64,000 nucleotides of DNA from positions 69,128,080-69,192,079 of the forward strand of contig NC_082694.2 of assembly GCF_949987515.2 (NCBI RefSeq). The letters run 5' to 3'. A model generated the notes under the pieces. That model was not told the DNA's origin. It ran no database searches and worked only from the letters and a program-made list of their open reading frames with translations. Shown here piece by piece: positions 20,867 to 32,900 of this stretch. This stretch comes from Delphinus delphis (Eukaryota; Chordata; Mammalia; Artiodactyla; Delphinidae). The number at the start of each line of letters is the position of its first letter. Position 1 is the first letter of the stretch. The position numbers and the translations under genes are program-made.

Positions 20867-22430
20867 GTCTGCCTCACTCCATCATTTCAAGCTTGCAGTG
20901 ATGCAGCTTGACCCTGGAAGGGTCAAACCACCTCCTCAAAGTGGGCACATTGGTTTTCACAGGGTTTGGTGGCTGGTCAGAACTTAATGGGGTTAGCACT
21001 CTGAAGTGGCCTGTTTCACTCTAAAATGTAACCTGACTCCTACTGAAATCACTAAAACCTTTATAATGGTCTTATACCCACCACATAGTAGGCACTCCAT
21101 AAATACTTGTTGAACCATATGATTTTGTCACCTTCAGTTTACACTCATATCCCGGCAAGTACCACTCATCCCCACTCTTCATAGACACATCTGGTTTTCT
21201 AACCCTTCCCAGCCCTAGTCTAGCTCCAATTTGGGGGGAGCCCCTCAAGCTCTTTGTATGGTGCCTCCATAAATATATTTCTAAATAGGTAAAATCTGGA
21301 ACTTGCAGAGGCAATGAGTAAGACCCAGCAGAAACCGACTGCGGAGTCCCGTTTTCTAGAGTTTGGAGAGAGCCTGGAGATGACTAAGCCCAATCTTTTA
21401 CAGATGAGGACACTGAGGTCCACAGAGGTGAGGTGCCCTGTCCACACCATGAGTTACAGGCAGAGTAGAAACTTGAACCCACATGCTATAGTTTGAATGT
21501 TTGTATACTCCCCAATTTATATGATGAAAACCTGATGCCCAAGGTGATGGTATTAGGAGGTGGGGCCTTTGGGAAGTGATTAGGTCATGAGGGCAGAGTG
21601 CTCATGGGATCAGTACACTCACAAAAGAGGCCATGTGATGAGACAGCAAGAGGCGCCATCTGTGAGCCAGAAAGCAGGTCCTCACCAGACACCAAACCTA
21701 CTGGCACCCTGGTCTTGGACTTCCCAGCCTCCACAACTGTGAGAAATAAATGTCTTGTTTATAAACCACCCAGTTTATGGTATTGTTGTTGTAGCAGCTC
21801 AAACACTTAAGACCAAGTTTCCTTACTTCCTACCCAGTGATCTTAACCTGGAGGTCAAAGATAAAGTAATACTGCTGCTGTAATTCCCAGGGGAAAAATT
21901 AACTTGGCTAAACTCCTGCTTTGGGGCAAACTTATAAGCAGATGGACCAGCCTTTTGTTGTCTGAAAGCACCCTGACCAGAGGCCCTCTTTTTTATGGTG
22001 CCTCAGTCAGACAGCCCTAGAATTTAGATCCTGGGGCTAGAATGACATCAAAAATCCTGGCAGCTTAAGCTGCCTCAGACGCCTCTTGGGTGGGCACCAT
22101 GATGGTAGCTGAGTGCCAGCAGTGCTGTCCTGATTGTCTCCATTTACAGAACTGATAGCTGGGGCAAGGGACTGGGTCTGAGCAGGACAGCGTTCTCCAG
22201 AGGCCTCTGGCCCCTTCTGGAGGCTGAGGACAAGGTCAGCACCATGGACAGCCCCCGCGGTCCAGTCTTCCTTTCAAGTGTCAGAGAAGACTGCAGATCT
22301 GGACTAGTCTGGTCTGGGGACAGGCCCCCTGGTCACTGCTGGCTGTTCTAAACAGGTGAAGGACTCTCATGGCTGGAGCAGTCTTTACTCCCCAACAGGC
22401 TTCTCCCTCTCTTGAGCCAGGTGTCACTTC
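20867..22430 (+). other. MPV17 3' UTR and MPV17-UCN spacer
   Basis: The MPV17 3' UTR begins at 20867. A clear poly(A) signal could not be chosen. An L2-like tail lies near 21080-21115 and a MIR-like fragment near 21395-21480, followed by a MaLR LTR (separate entry). Bases 21816-22430 show no recognisable gene. Confidence 0.5.
21484..21815 (+). mobile_element. Solo LTR of an ancient MaLR (MST/MLT-type) retroelement
   Basis: Starts TGCTATAGTTTGAATG and carries the MaLR hallmarks GGAGGTGGGGCCTTTGGGA, GGCGCCATCTGTGA, CTTGGACTTCCCAGCCTCC and GAGAAATAAATGTC. Only an LTR is present, with no internal region or coding remnant. The family name is from memory of the consensus. Confidence 0.8.
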
Positions 22431-22520
22431 CAGAGACGCGCCCCACGGGGTCTCGCAGCCGCAAGGGTCGGACTCGGAGCTGCGGCCGTCATTGCTCTAC
22501 AATCAGTGCATGTTCCTCGC

Positions 22521-22555
22521 TGACGTCAGCCGGAGCTGTCCTGGCGCTATATAAG
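22521..22555 (+). promoter_or_regulatory. UCN: UCN core promoter: CRE and TATA box
   Basis: A perfect cAMP-response element TGACGTCA at 22521-22528 stands 19 bp upstream of TATATAAG at 22548-22555. The urocortin gene is known to be driven by a CRE and TATA promoter through CREB/PKA signalling. Transcription should start near 22580 and run into a noncoding first exon ending at the donor ACT|GTGAGT at 22667/22668. Confidence 0.88.
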
Positions 22556-22939
22556 GCTGGCAGCAGTCCCGGGACAGACCCCGTGTTCCCCAAGGCGCCC
22601 TCAGCCCGCCCCGAGGGACCGAGACGGGAGCTCCTTCCTGCAGGGTACAGACGCTCTCCGGCAAACTGTGAGTGGCTCTCAGCGTCCGCCCAGACTCCCT
22701 CAGCACCAGGACTGCGCTCAGCTCACCCACCGCGACCCGCCAAGAGGGAGGGAGGGAGAAAAGGGTGGCAGGACTGGGCAGCGGCTGGGGCTGGAGGGAA
22801 GGCTGTGGGCACCGGGCAGCAGTCGCAGGGGCCCGACAGGGGCGCTGGAAGTGCGCGGGAAGGAGAGTGGCTCCCCCTGCGACTGCCCCTGGCGCGCCTC
22901 ACCCTGCGCTGCGCCTGTGTGTCCAGGGCCGGTGGTACC

Positions 22940-23320
22940 ATGAGGCCGGCGGGACGCGCGGCGCTGCTGGCGGCGCTGCTGCTCCTGGCACAGCTGCGCC
23001 CGGGGAGCAGCCAGTGGAGCCCGGAGGCGGCGGCGGCCGGGGTCCAGGACCCAAGTCTGCGCTGGAGCCCTGGGACACGGAACCACGGTGGAGGGGCCCG
23101 CGCGCTCCTCTTGCTGCTGGCGGAGCGCTTCCCGCGCCGCGCGGGACAGGGCCGATGGGGATCCGCGATCACAGGCGAGCGGCCGCGACGGGACGACCCT
23201 CCGCTGTCCATTGACCTCACCTTCCACCTGCTACGGACCCTGCTGGAGCTGGCGCGGACGCAGAGCCAGAGGGAGCGCGCCGAGCAGAACCGCATCATAT
23301 TCGACTCGGTGGGCAAGTGA
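22940..23320 (+). CDS. UCN: Urocortin precursor
   Basis: Secreted neuropeptide of the CRF family that acts on CRF receptors 1 and 2. The whole 126-aa coding region lies in one exon (acceptor CCAG at 22923-22926), after a noncoding first exon and a 259-bp intron. This is the usual CRF-family layout. Residues 1 to about 25 form a Leu/Ala-rich signal peptide. A propeptide follows, then the basic cleavage site RPRR at 81-84. The mature 40-residue peptide occupies 85-124, starting [14 protein letters not shown] and ending RIIFDSV. The terminal Gly-Lys supplies the C-terminal amide. Its N terminus DDPP matches the remembered rat peptide rather than human DNPS. The helical receptor-activating part looks fully conserved. 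The start is the first ATG of the exon (GGTACCATG). TRIM54 converges from the right. Confidence 0.97.
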   Translation: MRPAGRAALLAALLLLAQLRPGSSQWSPEAAAAGVQDPSLRWSPGTRNHGGGARALLLLLAERFPRRAGQGRWGSAITGERPRRDDPPLSIDLTFHLLRTLLELARTQSQRERAEQNRIIFDSVGK

Positions 23321-23460
23321 TCGGCGGGGTCTGGGGCCCCGAAAATCTCGACCCCCACCTCCACCCCCGGGCTGAGACGTGCGCGACAGGAACTGACCCA
23401 GTCCCGCGGGGCTAGAGCGGCCTAGGGTTACCCTGAGCACTCTCCGCATTACTAGTTTTT

Positions 23461-23466
23461 AATAAA
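23461..23466 (+). promoter_or_regulatory. UCN: UCN poly(A) signal (AATAAA)
   Basis: AATAAA 141 bp after the UCN stop, followed by sequence suitable for cleavage about 15-25 bp on. The short 3' UTR is typical for this gene. Confidence 0.85.
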
Positions 23467-23869
23467 AGTGCCGAAGAGCCGTTGGCCTCTGCTGCGGGGC
23501 GCGGGGAACCACAGCAGGGTGTAAACCCGTGGGAAAGTGGGGCTCCCAGGTCGGCGAGAGGGGACCAGATGCTGCGGGAGGGCTCCGCGAGAACGGCTTT
23601 CAGCCAGGGTCCTGCGGTCCCCATCGTCCCCAAGTCTCCCAGGAACTGAAGCCCCGGTGCCGCCGCACCACCACCGACCCTCTTGGCACTGGGCTTGCGA
23701 ATCCGTGCCTGATATCGAGGAGGTGCCCAACAGGGGTTCATTCCACTTCCGCCCCCGAAATGGTCCCAGATTAGGAGAAGGTTGGGATGGATGGTGATGC
23801 GATCGTCGCCGAAGACGAGGCTGAGAGAGTGAGCAGTGAAAGGAGCTGCGGGTCGGGACGCATTAGCCC

Positions 23870-23875
23870 TTTATT
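23870..23875 (-). promoter_or_regulatory. TRIM54: TRIM54 poly(A) signal (AATAAA on the minus strand)
   Basis: TTTATT on the plus strand reads AATAAA on the minus strand, about 115 bp beyond the proposed TRIM54 stop at 23988. It leaves roughly 370-400 bp between the UCN and TRIM54 transcript ends. Confidence 0.8.
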
Positions 23876-23987
23876 GAGCCCCTCCCCCGCGGCGGCGCTC
23901 CGAGCTGGGTGGCGGGTGGTCCCTGCTCAGGTCCTTCACCACCCAAGCGCCAGGCCGCCGGTGCGCAGCCTCCCCAACAGGGGCGAG

Positions 23988-26900
23988 TCAGTGCAGGCCT
24001 GTCCCCGGGAAAGAAAGCTCGGTGGGCGGGCGCTCCAAAGAGACAAGGCAACTCCGAAGCCCAGCTCACTCCCTTTCCCCAGCCTGGAGGGTTTCTCCTC
24101 CACTTCCCCACCCAACTCGGACTCCCAAACCCCCAGAGGAATGGGTGGTGGGAAAGAAAGTTGTACTTCAGCACGCGCGCTAGGGGGCGCACCCCTCCTG
24201 GTTCAGGTTGGGAGTAGGGGCCCCAAGCGATCCTTTATGCAGCAGAGAGGGAGATCGCCGGGGGAGGGGCGGTACCAGGCAGACCCCGCCAATGCCCACA
24301 CTCACCTTCCGACGCCTCCAGCCGCTCTTCCTCTGGCCCTGCGCTGCCCTCTTCCCCGTCCAACGCTACCTCCTCATCCTCTTCCTCCCCAGAAGCGCCT
24401 GCGCGGAAGGAAGGCTGGGTGAGCTGGAGTCCCCTATTCTCTGGCCGTCTTGCACCCATCCCCCGACCCCCAACCTGGAGGGTCTGGACGCTTAGTCCTA
24501 GCGGCCCGCCGCCCCCTCCCATCCTCGCTCCCTCACCTGGCTGGAAGTCGATGGTCCTCAGCATTTCGGCCACATGCTCCACGCTCACGGTGAATTGCTC
24601 CATGCTTTCATAGCCCGGCTCCGGCCGTCCACCCAGCTCCACCTTTGACATTGTCCCGACCCTGCGGCAACCGCAGCGGCAGCGGCTCATTTGGCAGCAC
24701 CCAGCACCCTCACCCCCTCCAGGTGGCAGCGGAGCCCCCACGGCCCCTTCCTTCACCTTCCCACTCCACCTACTCACTTATTGATCAGCTCCTTGGCCTG
24801 CTGCAGGGAAGAAAAGAGGGTGAGAGTAAGCATTGTGCCAATCTCTGGCAAAGTCCCATTTCTGATGCCCAACACAGTCCTGCGGGGTCGGTGGGGATGC
24901 GCGTCCCAATTCGTTAAGGAAATAATGGACTCAGAGGGGGTGATTTGCCCAAGGCCGTGGGGCAAGTAGGTGCCAGAGATAGGACTTGAACACCGTCTCC
25001 CTGTGCCAAGGCCCCCACTGCAGCCACTAGGCAGCCTGACACCATCCCCCAAAGCCCACCTGCAGATAGAGCGCCATCTGCGGTTCCTCCATGGACTGGA
25101 TGGCGGACTCCACCAGCTTAGAGGAGGCCTCCAGGTGGTCTCCGTACTGGCGGATGAGGCCCCTGACGCGCTGCAGCTTCTCCTCCTGCTTCAGGGCCAG
25201 CGCCTGCAGCAGCTCACCCTTACGCTCCTCCAGAACTGCACACAGGGCCTCAAACCTCTGGTTTAGCAACTGCTTCTGCCTCCGGCTGTTGTCCTGAAAG
25301 ACCGGAAGCAAGGATGAGACCTCGTAACTGGGAGAGCACGGGGCTACTTGTCCCACTCCCGATTTAATTGAAGTCACAGACAGCCAAGAAGAAAAGTGAC
25401 CTGTCGATTACACCACAAATTAGTGGCAGAGACAGAACTCCAGCCAAGGGCTGCTGATTCCCAGATCTTTTCAGTAATAATAATGATATATATTTTGTTA
25501 AGGTTTACTTGACATATAACATTATATTAGCTTCAGGTATACAACATGATGATTCAACATTTGTATATATTTTGAAATGATCACCACAATATGTCTGGTT
25601 AACATCCAGCACCGTACATAGATTACAATTTTTTTTTCCTGTGATGAGAACTTTTAAGATCTACTCTCTCAGCAGACAACACTATATTTTAAAGAAGCTT
25701 CATGAGTGCTGTCTATATTACTTGTATTATCTCATTTAAGTCTCAAAAAGATCCAATGAGGTAGCTAACATATCATTCTCTCATCACTGTTTTATATAGT
25801 TAAAAACAAGAAAAACTGAACACAGAGAAGTTAAGTTACTGGACCAAAGTCACAGAGCTAGTCAGGGACAGAGCTGGGATTCAAACCAACAGCCTGGTAA
25901 GCACATCCCACTACTTGTGATCCACCTCCAGGAGTCCAGAAACTTTCCCTCCCTCCCATCCCAGTCTCACCTCAATGGTCTGGCACACCTCCTCCATCTG
26001 TGTGATCACTGCTTGCACACGGTCATTGCCTGCCACCAGCATCGAGATGCCATCACTGAGCTCACTCTGCCACACACACACAGGCCAGCACTTAGGGCTG
26101 GAGGACCTAGTCAAGAGCTGTGCCCCTCCCACCCTGGCCAGGCTGCCCAGGAAAGGACTGCCCCCTCCACTCCACCATTAGGGCATCTTCAGGGCAGCTC
26201 TGACAGAGATCTAGAGAGTTTGGAGCCATTCAAGAAGTGTGGAAGCACACTCTATGGATTCTGGAAGGAGGTGGAGAGAGGAAGTCCTCCACCACCAAAT
26301 GAGAAAGGAAGAGACATTCACCAAATAGCCACCAAATGCCAGGCACTGGCCTAGATGCCTTATCTGTAGATTCATGTCTTCCATCAATTTTGAAAAATTC
26401 TTCATGATTAGCCATTAGGATAATATTGCCTCTTTTCCATTCTCTTTATTCTCTCGTTCTGTGACTCTGATTAGATATATGTTAGACCTTCTCATTCTCA
26501 ACCTCCTCATCTCCCAGTGCTGTATTCTAAGTTGTTTTTTCAGTCCCCTCTTACCCATCTTTTTTTTTTAATTAAAAAAAATTTTTTTTGCCATGCCCCG
26601 TGGCTTGTGGGATCTTAGTTCCCTGACCAGGGATTGAACGCGGGCCCTCAACAGTGAAAGTGTGGAGTCCTAACCACTGGACCGCCAGGGAATTCCCCAG
26701 TCCTCTCTTCCTGAGAGAAATCTGTCATTTAATTCATCCTTTGAACGTTTTATGTCAACAATTATATTTTCGTTTCTAAAAGCTCTATTTGGTTCTTTGT
26801 CAAATCTGCATTTTTGATAGTCTATTATTGCTTTTTTAAAATATTTATTTATTTATTTTTGGCTGCATTGGCCCTTACTTGTGGCATGCAGGGTCTTTGT

Positions 26901-29900
26901 TGCAGCACACGGGCTCTTCATTGTGGTGTGCAGGCTTAGTTGCCCCACAGCATGTAGGATCCTAGTTCCCTGACCAGGGATCAAACCCTGGTCCCTGCAT
27001 TAGAAGGCAGATTCTTAACCACTGGACCAGCAGGGAAGTCCCTATTGCTTATTTTTAAATTCCATTTTAAAGTATTTTATGCAAAGTGACTTTTCATTCT
27101 TCAGTAATTCCAGTATCTGAATTTCTTTGTGTATCTTCAATCATGAGATAATCTTTTGTTGTTCTTAATCTAAGAAAAACCCAAGGCCTAAATTGAGGGT
27201 TTTTCCTCCAGGCAGAATTTGCATTTGCTTTTGTCAAAAGCCAGGTGGCACAACTGACCACTTTAGGGATTCCTGGGATTCCAGTTTAAGCTGGGATCCT
27301 TGGGGGTCCTCACTGCAGGCCCCCCACCTTTTAGGAGTTTGGAGGCATAATCTCATCTCTCTAGTTCAGTAATAATTTGCCCTGTGGGAAATCCTGCCTT
27401 TTCCGTGCTTATCACTCAGGGTTCTGTTCTCATCCCACTTCCCCTCCTCCTCTCCCCACCTCACCGGCGCTTGGAGCTTTCCTTTGCTTCCTACGTGTCT
27501 ACCAATTTAACTTTTAAATTATGTTTTATGTAGAATCTAGATGTGTGACAGTGAGATGGCGTTGAGAGTCCACCATACTGCATCCATTTCTCATTTTATC
27601 CTTACAGATCTCAGGGGTAAGCATTTTCATCCCCATTTTACAAGTGAGGAACGTGAGGGCCAGAGAGGACAAGTGACTTACCCAAGGTCACACACTGAGT
27701 CACGCATAGACTTGGGACCTCAGCCCTGATCTGCCTGCCTTTGAAACCAAGTGGACTAAGAGGCTATAGTTTGAGACCCTGTCCTATGTCCCCACCCCCA
27801 CACGCCTGCTCCCTCTGCTGCTTGATACCTTCTGGCGTTTGTAAATGGTGGGCAGTGGGGCCACCTCACAGTCCTTGTGGGCGCCGAAGACCTTGCAGAG
27901 AGAGCAGGTGGGCACTTCACAGCTCAGGCAGTAGATATTGATCTTCTCATCTTCATGCTCCTCGCACATGAGGTGCTGCTCAGCCTTGGAATTCAGCGGC
28001 CTGGAGGGTAGCGGGCAGGGTGGCAGGAGGGTCAGGGGCCAGGCTGGGTGGGGGGCAAGAGTGTGAGGCCCCATGAACACCTTCTCTTCAGGTGCCCAGC
28101 GCCACCTTCTCTGCCCCTGCAGCTGGTGCTGTGGCTGGGCAGGCGAGTGACTTCCACGGGGCTCTTCCTTTGAGGAATAGAGCTATGGCACAGTGGAGAC
28201 CTAGATCCAAGAGTAGTTTCTATTCCAGGGCAGGGAAGTCCCGTGGGGCGGGACGTCATGGAGGGTTGGCAAGGACCTTGCTGGTGGATGGCCAGCCCCT
28301 TCCGAGGTGAAGAGGGGGAAGCACTAACCAGGAATCAGAGGCTGCCTGAGCTGGGTGACCTGACGAGCTGGGGGCAAGTCCCTCCTCTTCTCAGGTCCAG
28401 TCCTCTCATCACTAAACTGAAGAGGCAGGTTGATCGTTTCAGCTCCTCTCTTCTGGCCCTGATGGGTTCCCTGCCTGTGTCCCAGGCCCTGCACTTTAGA
28501 GAAACAAGAGACCCTAACAGCTCACCGGGAGGACTCCTGCTTGTAAATGTCGATAATGTTCTCCACTAGCAGGTTCCGCTGCAGGCCGTAGACACCATGT
28601 CGGTCCAGGACAACCTCATGCCTGCAAGACGGGCAGCGGAAACGGCCTCCTGAAGACACAGTGGTGGAGCCCCGGGATTGCCACAGAGGGTTTGAGGCCT
28701 GTGGGGACGGGGAGCGTGAGAGAAAGGCACAGTGAGTCATGGGGGAACTGGGAGGAGGCAGGGGGGATATCACGGGGACTGGGGAGTAGGAGAGTGGTGA
28801 AGAGGAAGCATCAGCTCTTTTCCATGGCTGCGCGCTCCTCTGAGAGCAGCTCCCGGTGGGTGGCCATGGAGACTTTCCCACCTTTGCCTTGTTACTCAGC
28901 CCACCTCCTTGACTGTCCCTACATCCAGAGCCTAGCTTGATCAAGCCTGGGTAGGGCAAGCTCTCCTCAAAGGGGCCCAGCTTGGAGCTGTGGGGAGACA
29001 TTGACCTCAGCAGGAAGACCAAAGTAGGAAATGGACTCTGAGTGTTGCAGTCCTCCAGCCTGGGGTTCTCACAGGCCACATCTGGGGGACGTTCTCTGCA
29101 GCCACGGTCAGGGGCACGGAGACAAGTGCTGAACAATGGGGCAGACCTATCGAGCTGGGTAATTCGGGAAAATCACTCCAGGGACTGGGAATCAGTAGTC
29201 CTGGGTTCTTGTGCTGCCCCAACACTGCCCTACTATGCATATTTGGGCAAGCATTCAACCTCTGTACAATTAAGGACGAGATTGGATTATTCATTCTACC
29301 GTAAACATTGAGTGTGTCAGGTAATTGCTAGGCTCTGGGGATGAAACATGAACAGGTACATCACATTACCATCAGGGAGAGCAAACTGACAACCACATCC
29401 AATGGGCTGCGTGTTATGACAGGAGGAAGCTCAGAAGAAGGGTTTACCAGAGCTGCTCACCACTTCCTCCCGCTTACACCTCTTAGGGAACTTGCTCCAT
29501 CCCATCCTAAAAGGGAGAGCCCTGCCATGGCCCAGGCCACCGATGCTTGGCTCAGAATTGAGGAGGTGATCACCTGACCCAACAGGACCAATCAAATTTT
29601 CTCTCTAGGAACTTGGAATCGAGTCACAGAGGCTGAGGTGACCAGACCATGTGCAGCTTTTGAACTGAAAAAAGACTTGTGAAGTTGGGCTAAAAGCTGA
29701 CATTGTGGCCACCCCAAAATCTGTGCAGGTGGACAGTGTGAGGGGTCAGACACTGTGAACAGAGAAGGCTGGTCTGCAAGGAAGAGAAAGTCAATCTGGG
29801 GAGAGCAGCAGAGATGAAAGACTTGTAAATACTGCTTATTGTTGCTTGATATTCACCCCTTCTTCTTCAATAATAGAGGCTCTGAGTTTTTAGCAAGACA

Positions 29901-32900
29901 CATGGAATAAAGACCATGTGACCAAGCCTCCCTTCCAGTTGGGTGTGACCAGGTGACTGCGTTCTGGCCAATGGTATATAAATAGAAATGTTTTGTGCAA
30001 TTTCTAGGAAGTATCTTTAATGGGAAGGGCATGCCCTACTCCTCCTCTTCTCTCCTTCCTGCTGGCTGGATTGAAGGTGGACTGGCAGGACTTCCCTGGT
30101 GGCGCAGGGGTTAAGAATCCGCCTGCCAATGCAGGGGACACGGGTTCGATCCCTGGCCTGGAAGATCCCACATGCTGCGGAGCAACTAAGCCCGTGTGCC
30201 ACAATGACTGAGCCTGCGCTCTAGAGCCTGCGAGCCACAGCTACTGAAGCCCATGTGTCACAACAACTGAAACCTGTGTGCCTAGAGCCTGTGCTCCACA
30301 AGAGAAGCCACCGCAATGAGAAGCCCGTGCACCGCAACGAAGAGTAGCCCCCGCTCACCGCAACTAGAGAAAGCCTGCACACAACAACGAAGACCCAACG
30401 CAGCTAAAAATAAATAAATAAAGTAAATAAATTAAAAAAAAATATATGGACTGGCGTAGGTTGAAGCAGCAATCTTGAGCCATGAAGTAGCCACATGTCG
30501 AGAATGGCAACAAGATAAAAGGAGTGAGTCTCTTATGAGACAGTCCTGGACTACCTACCCACACTTTCACTGGAGAGAAAAAACAAAGTTTTACCTACTT
30601 GAAGCCATTGTTATTTTTGGTTTTCTGTCTTTTACAGCCGAACCTAATCCTAATTGGCTGGAACACCATGAACTCCTAGAGAGTAATGGAGAGAGCAGTC
30701 ACCTGTGACTTTGTATGTTCAGATGTATTTCCTGCAATTGGGTTCCATAAAATTCTCCAAATCCTTCTGCTCTACATCAACCAGGACCCTAATGCGTGTG
30801 CAGCAGCACCTACAGCACATAGAGGGCATCCAAGTCCAGAGTCTTATTTGATCCTTTGGTAGCAAGAGATGTAGGCAAGGCAGGAAATGTGGCCCCACTG
30901 TGAACTGGGTGACTTATCTTGGGGAGAGTGACAGGCACATCATAAACATTACATTTGGGGCTTCCTTGATGGCGCAGTGGTTGAGAGTCCGCCTGCCGAT
31001 GCAGGGGACACGCGTTCGTGCCGCGGTCCGGGAAGATCCCACATGCCGCGGAGCGGCTGGGCCCGTGAGCCATGGCCGCTGAGCCTGCACGTCCGGAGCC
31101 TGTGCTCCGCAACGGGAGAGGCCACAACAGTAAGAGCCCCGTGTACCGCAAAAAAAACACAAAAAAACCACACATGATTTTTCATGGATTTTGTCATTTA
31201 GAATGACAAATATTTCAGCTTTAAAAGTGAGTTCTGGGACTTCCCTGGTGGCGCAGTGGTTAAGAATCCGCCTGCCAATGCAGGGGACACAGGTTCGAGC
31301 CCTGGTCTGGGAAGATCCCACGTGCCGTGGAGCAACGAAGCCAGTGCGCCACAGCTACTGAGCCTGCGCTCTATAGCCCGCGTGCCACAACTACTGACCC
31401 CGTGAGCCACAACTACTGAGCACGTGTGCCAAAACTACCGAAGGCCGCGTGCCTAGAGCCTGTGCTCCGCAGCAAGAGAAGCCACCGCAATGAGAAGCCC
31501 GCGCACTGCAAGGAAGAGTAGCCCCCGCTCGCCGCAACTAGAGAAAACCCGTGTGAAGCAACGAAGACCCAACGCAGCCAAAAATAAATAAATTTATTTA
31601 AAAAAAAGAGTTCTTTTCCACAACATTGTTAGTCAACTATACTCCAATATATTGTAAAATAAAAAGTTTAAAAAATGTGAGTTCTTTTAAATAGAAATAC
31701 TCAAGCATAGCATAGGTGGTACACAGCTTTGGCAAACATCAGGAAGGTGAAACGAGAATGAAGTTTGGGATGTTTGCTCTAACCCTTTTCTGACTCCCCT
31801 TATCAAAATTTGTGTGTCTTGTGTCCCAAACCTTTCGCAAATGCTTGGTGGCTACCTTGAGAAAGTCACCTGTACTGGATATGTAGATAAAATTGTTACC
31901 CATTCTTGGCAACATCTCTGTATTTTAACAGAGGGCATTTAATGCAGGATGATGTAGGGAAAGTAACTGATCTGAAGATCTGGTTTGGGATTTGCCATTT
32001 ATGACCTTGGGAAAATAATTTCTCTTAGGGCTCAAATTTCCTCAGATCTAAAAAGAGGATTTGTACTTAGCACTAACTCCCTTCAAAGGCTGATGTTTTC
32101 TGAGCAATGAGCCTTAATGGATATATTTATGGTAAGAATACTGACCAGTGTGGGGGAAGGGAGTTGTTGGTTTTCATAACAACCTTCTCCTCTCACACCT
32201 TGCAGGCCACCCCACTCTGTTTAACCTTTTGGCTCCTGTGATCCGGTATTTCACTTGTTTTTGCCAGTCCCTAGCTGTCCCTGGATCGCCCTCTTCCTGC
32301 CTGATGCCAGCACTTCCTGAAATCCTATCTCCTCTGAAACAGCCCTAGTGTATTTAGATGGATTTATACATTCTACAATTTGTATTATCTGTGAGGTTTA
32401 AATTTTATGTAATACACCTGTATTATTTTTTGTAACCAGAATGAACAGTAAAATTGCTTTTTCAGATACTTAACGTGCTGGTTATTTAATAGTAAATATT
32501 AAATGAGTTATAGAGGAATTATTATGCAACTATCTTTAACAGTTCTTAACATGGGGAGAGACCCATGAAAAAAGCAGGATATAAGTCTATATAGACAGTA
32601 GGATCCCAATTTTGAAATGGGTGATGGGATTTACAGGATTTTAAAATTTCTTCTTTGTAGTCATCTACGTTTACCCAATATCTTTGTATAGACCATGAAA
32701 TTACTTTATAAAATACATAAAATAAAAATTAAACATTTTGGCAATCATTTCCATTGAGTGATAGGATTGTGGGTGATTCCTTTTTTTTTTTTTTTAATAT
32801 AATTTCCAAATTTTGTACAAGGACTTTGGGTTTGGAGGAAGAAAAAAAACCTTTACTTTTAAAAAGTGCAATGCTCAATCCTGCCGTGAATGAAAAGGGG

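Noticed and set aside
22723..23364. Long minus-strand frame over UCN
   Set aside because: An antisense by-product of the GC-rich urocortin exon. The plus-strand frame encodes the known peptide with all processing sites.
23041..24480. Possible additional gene in the GC-rich tract right of UCN
   Set aside because: The tract is explained by the UCN exon and 3' end and by the last TRIM54 exons on the opposite strand.
30087..31607. Possible tRNA genes (A- and B-box-like GGTTCGAT segments)
   Set aside because: These belong to tRNA-derived SINE heads followed by non-tRNA bodies and A-rich tails.
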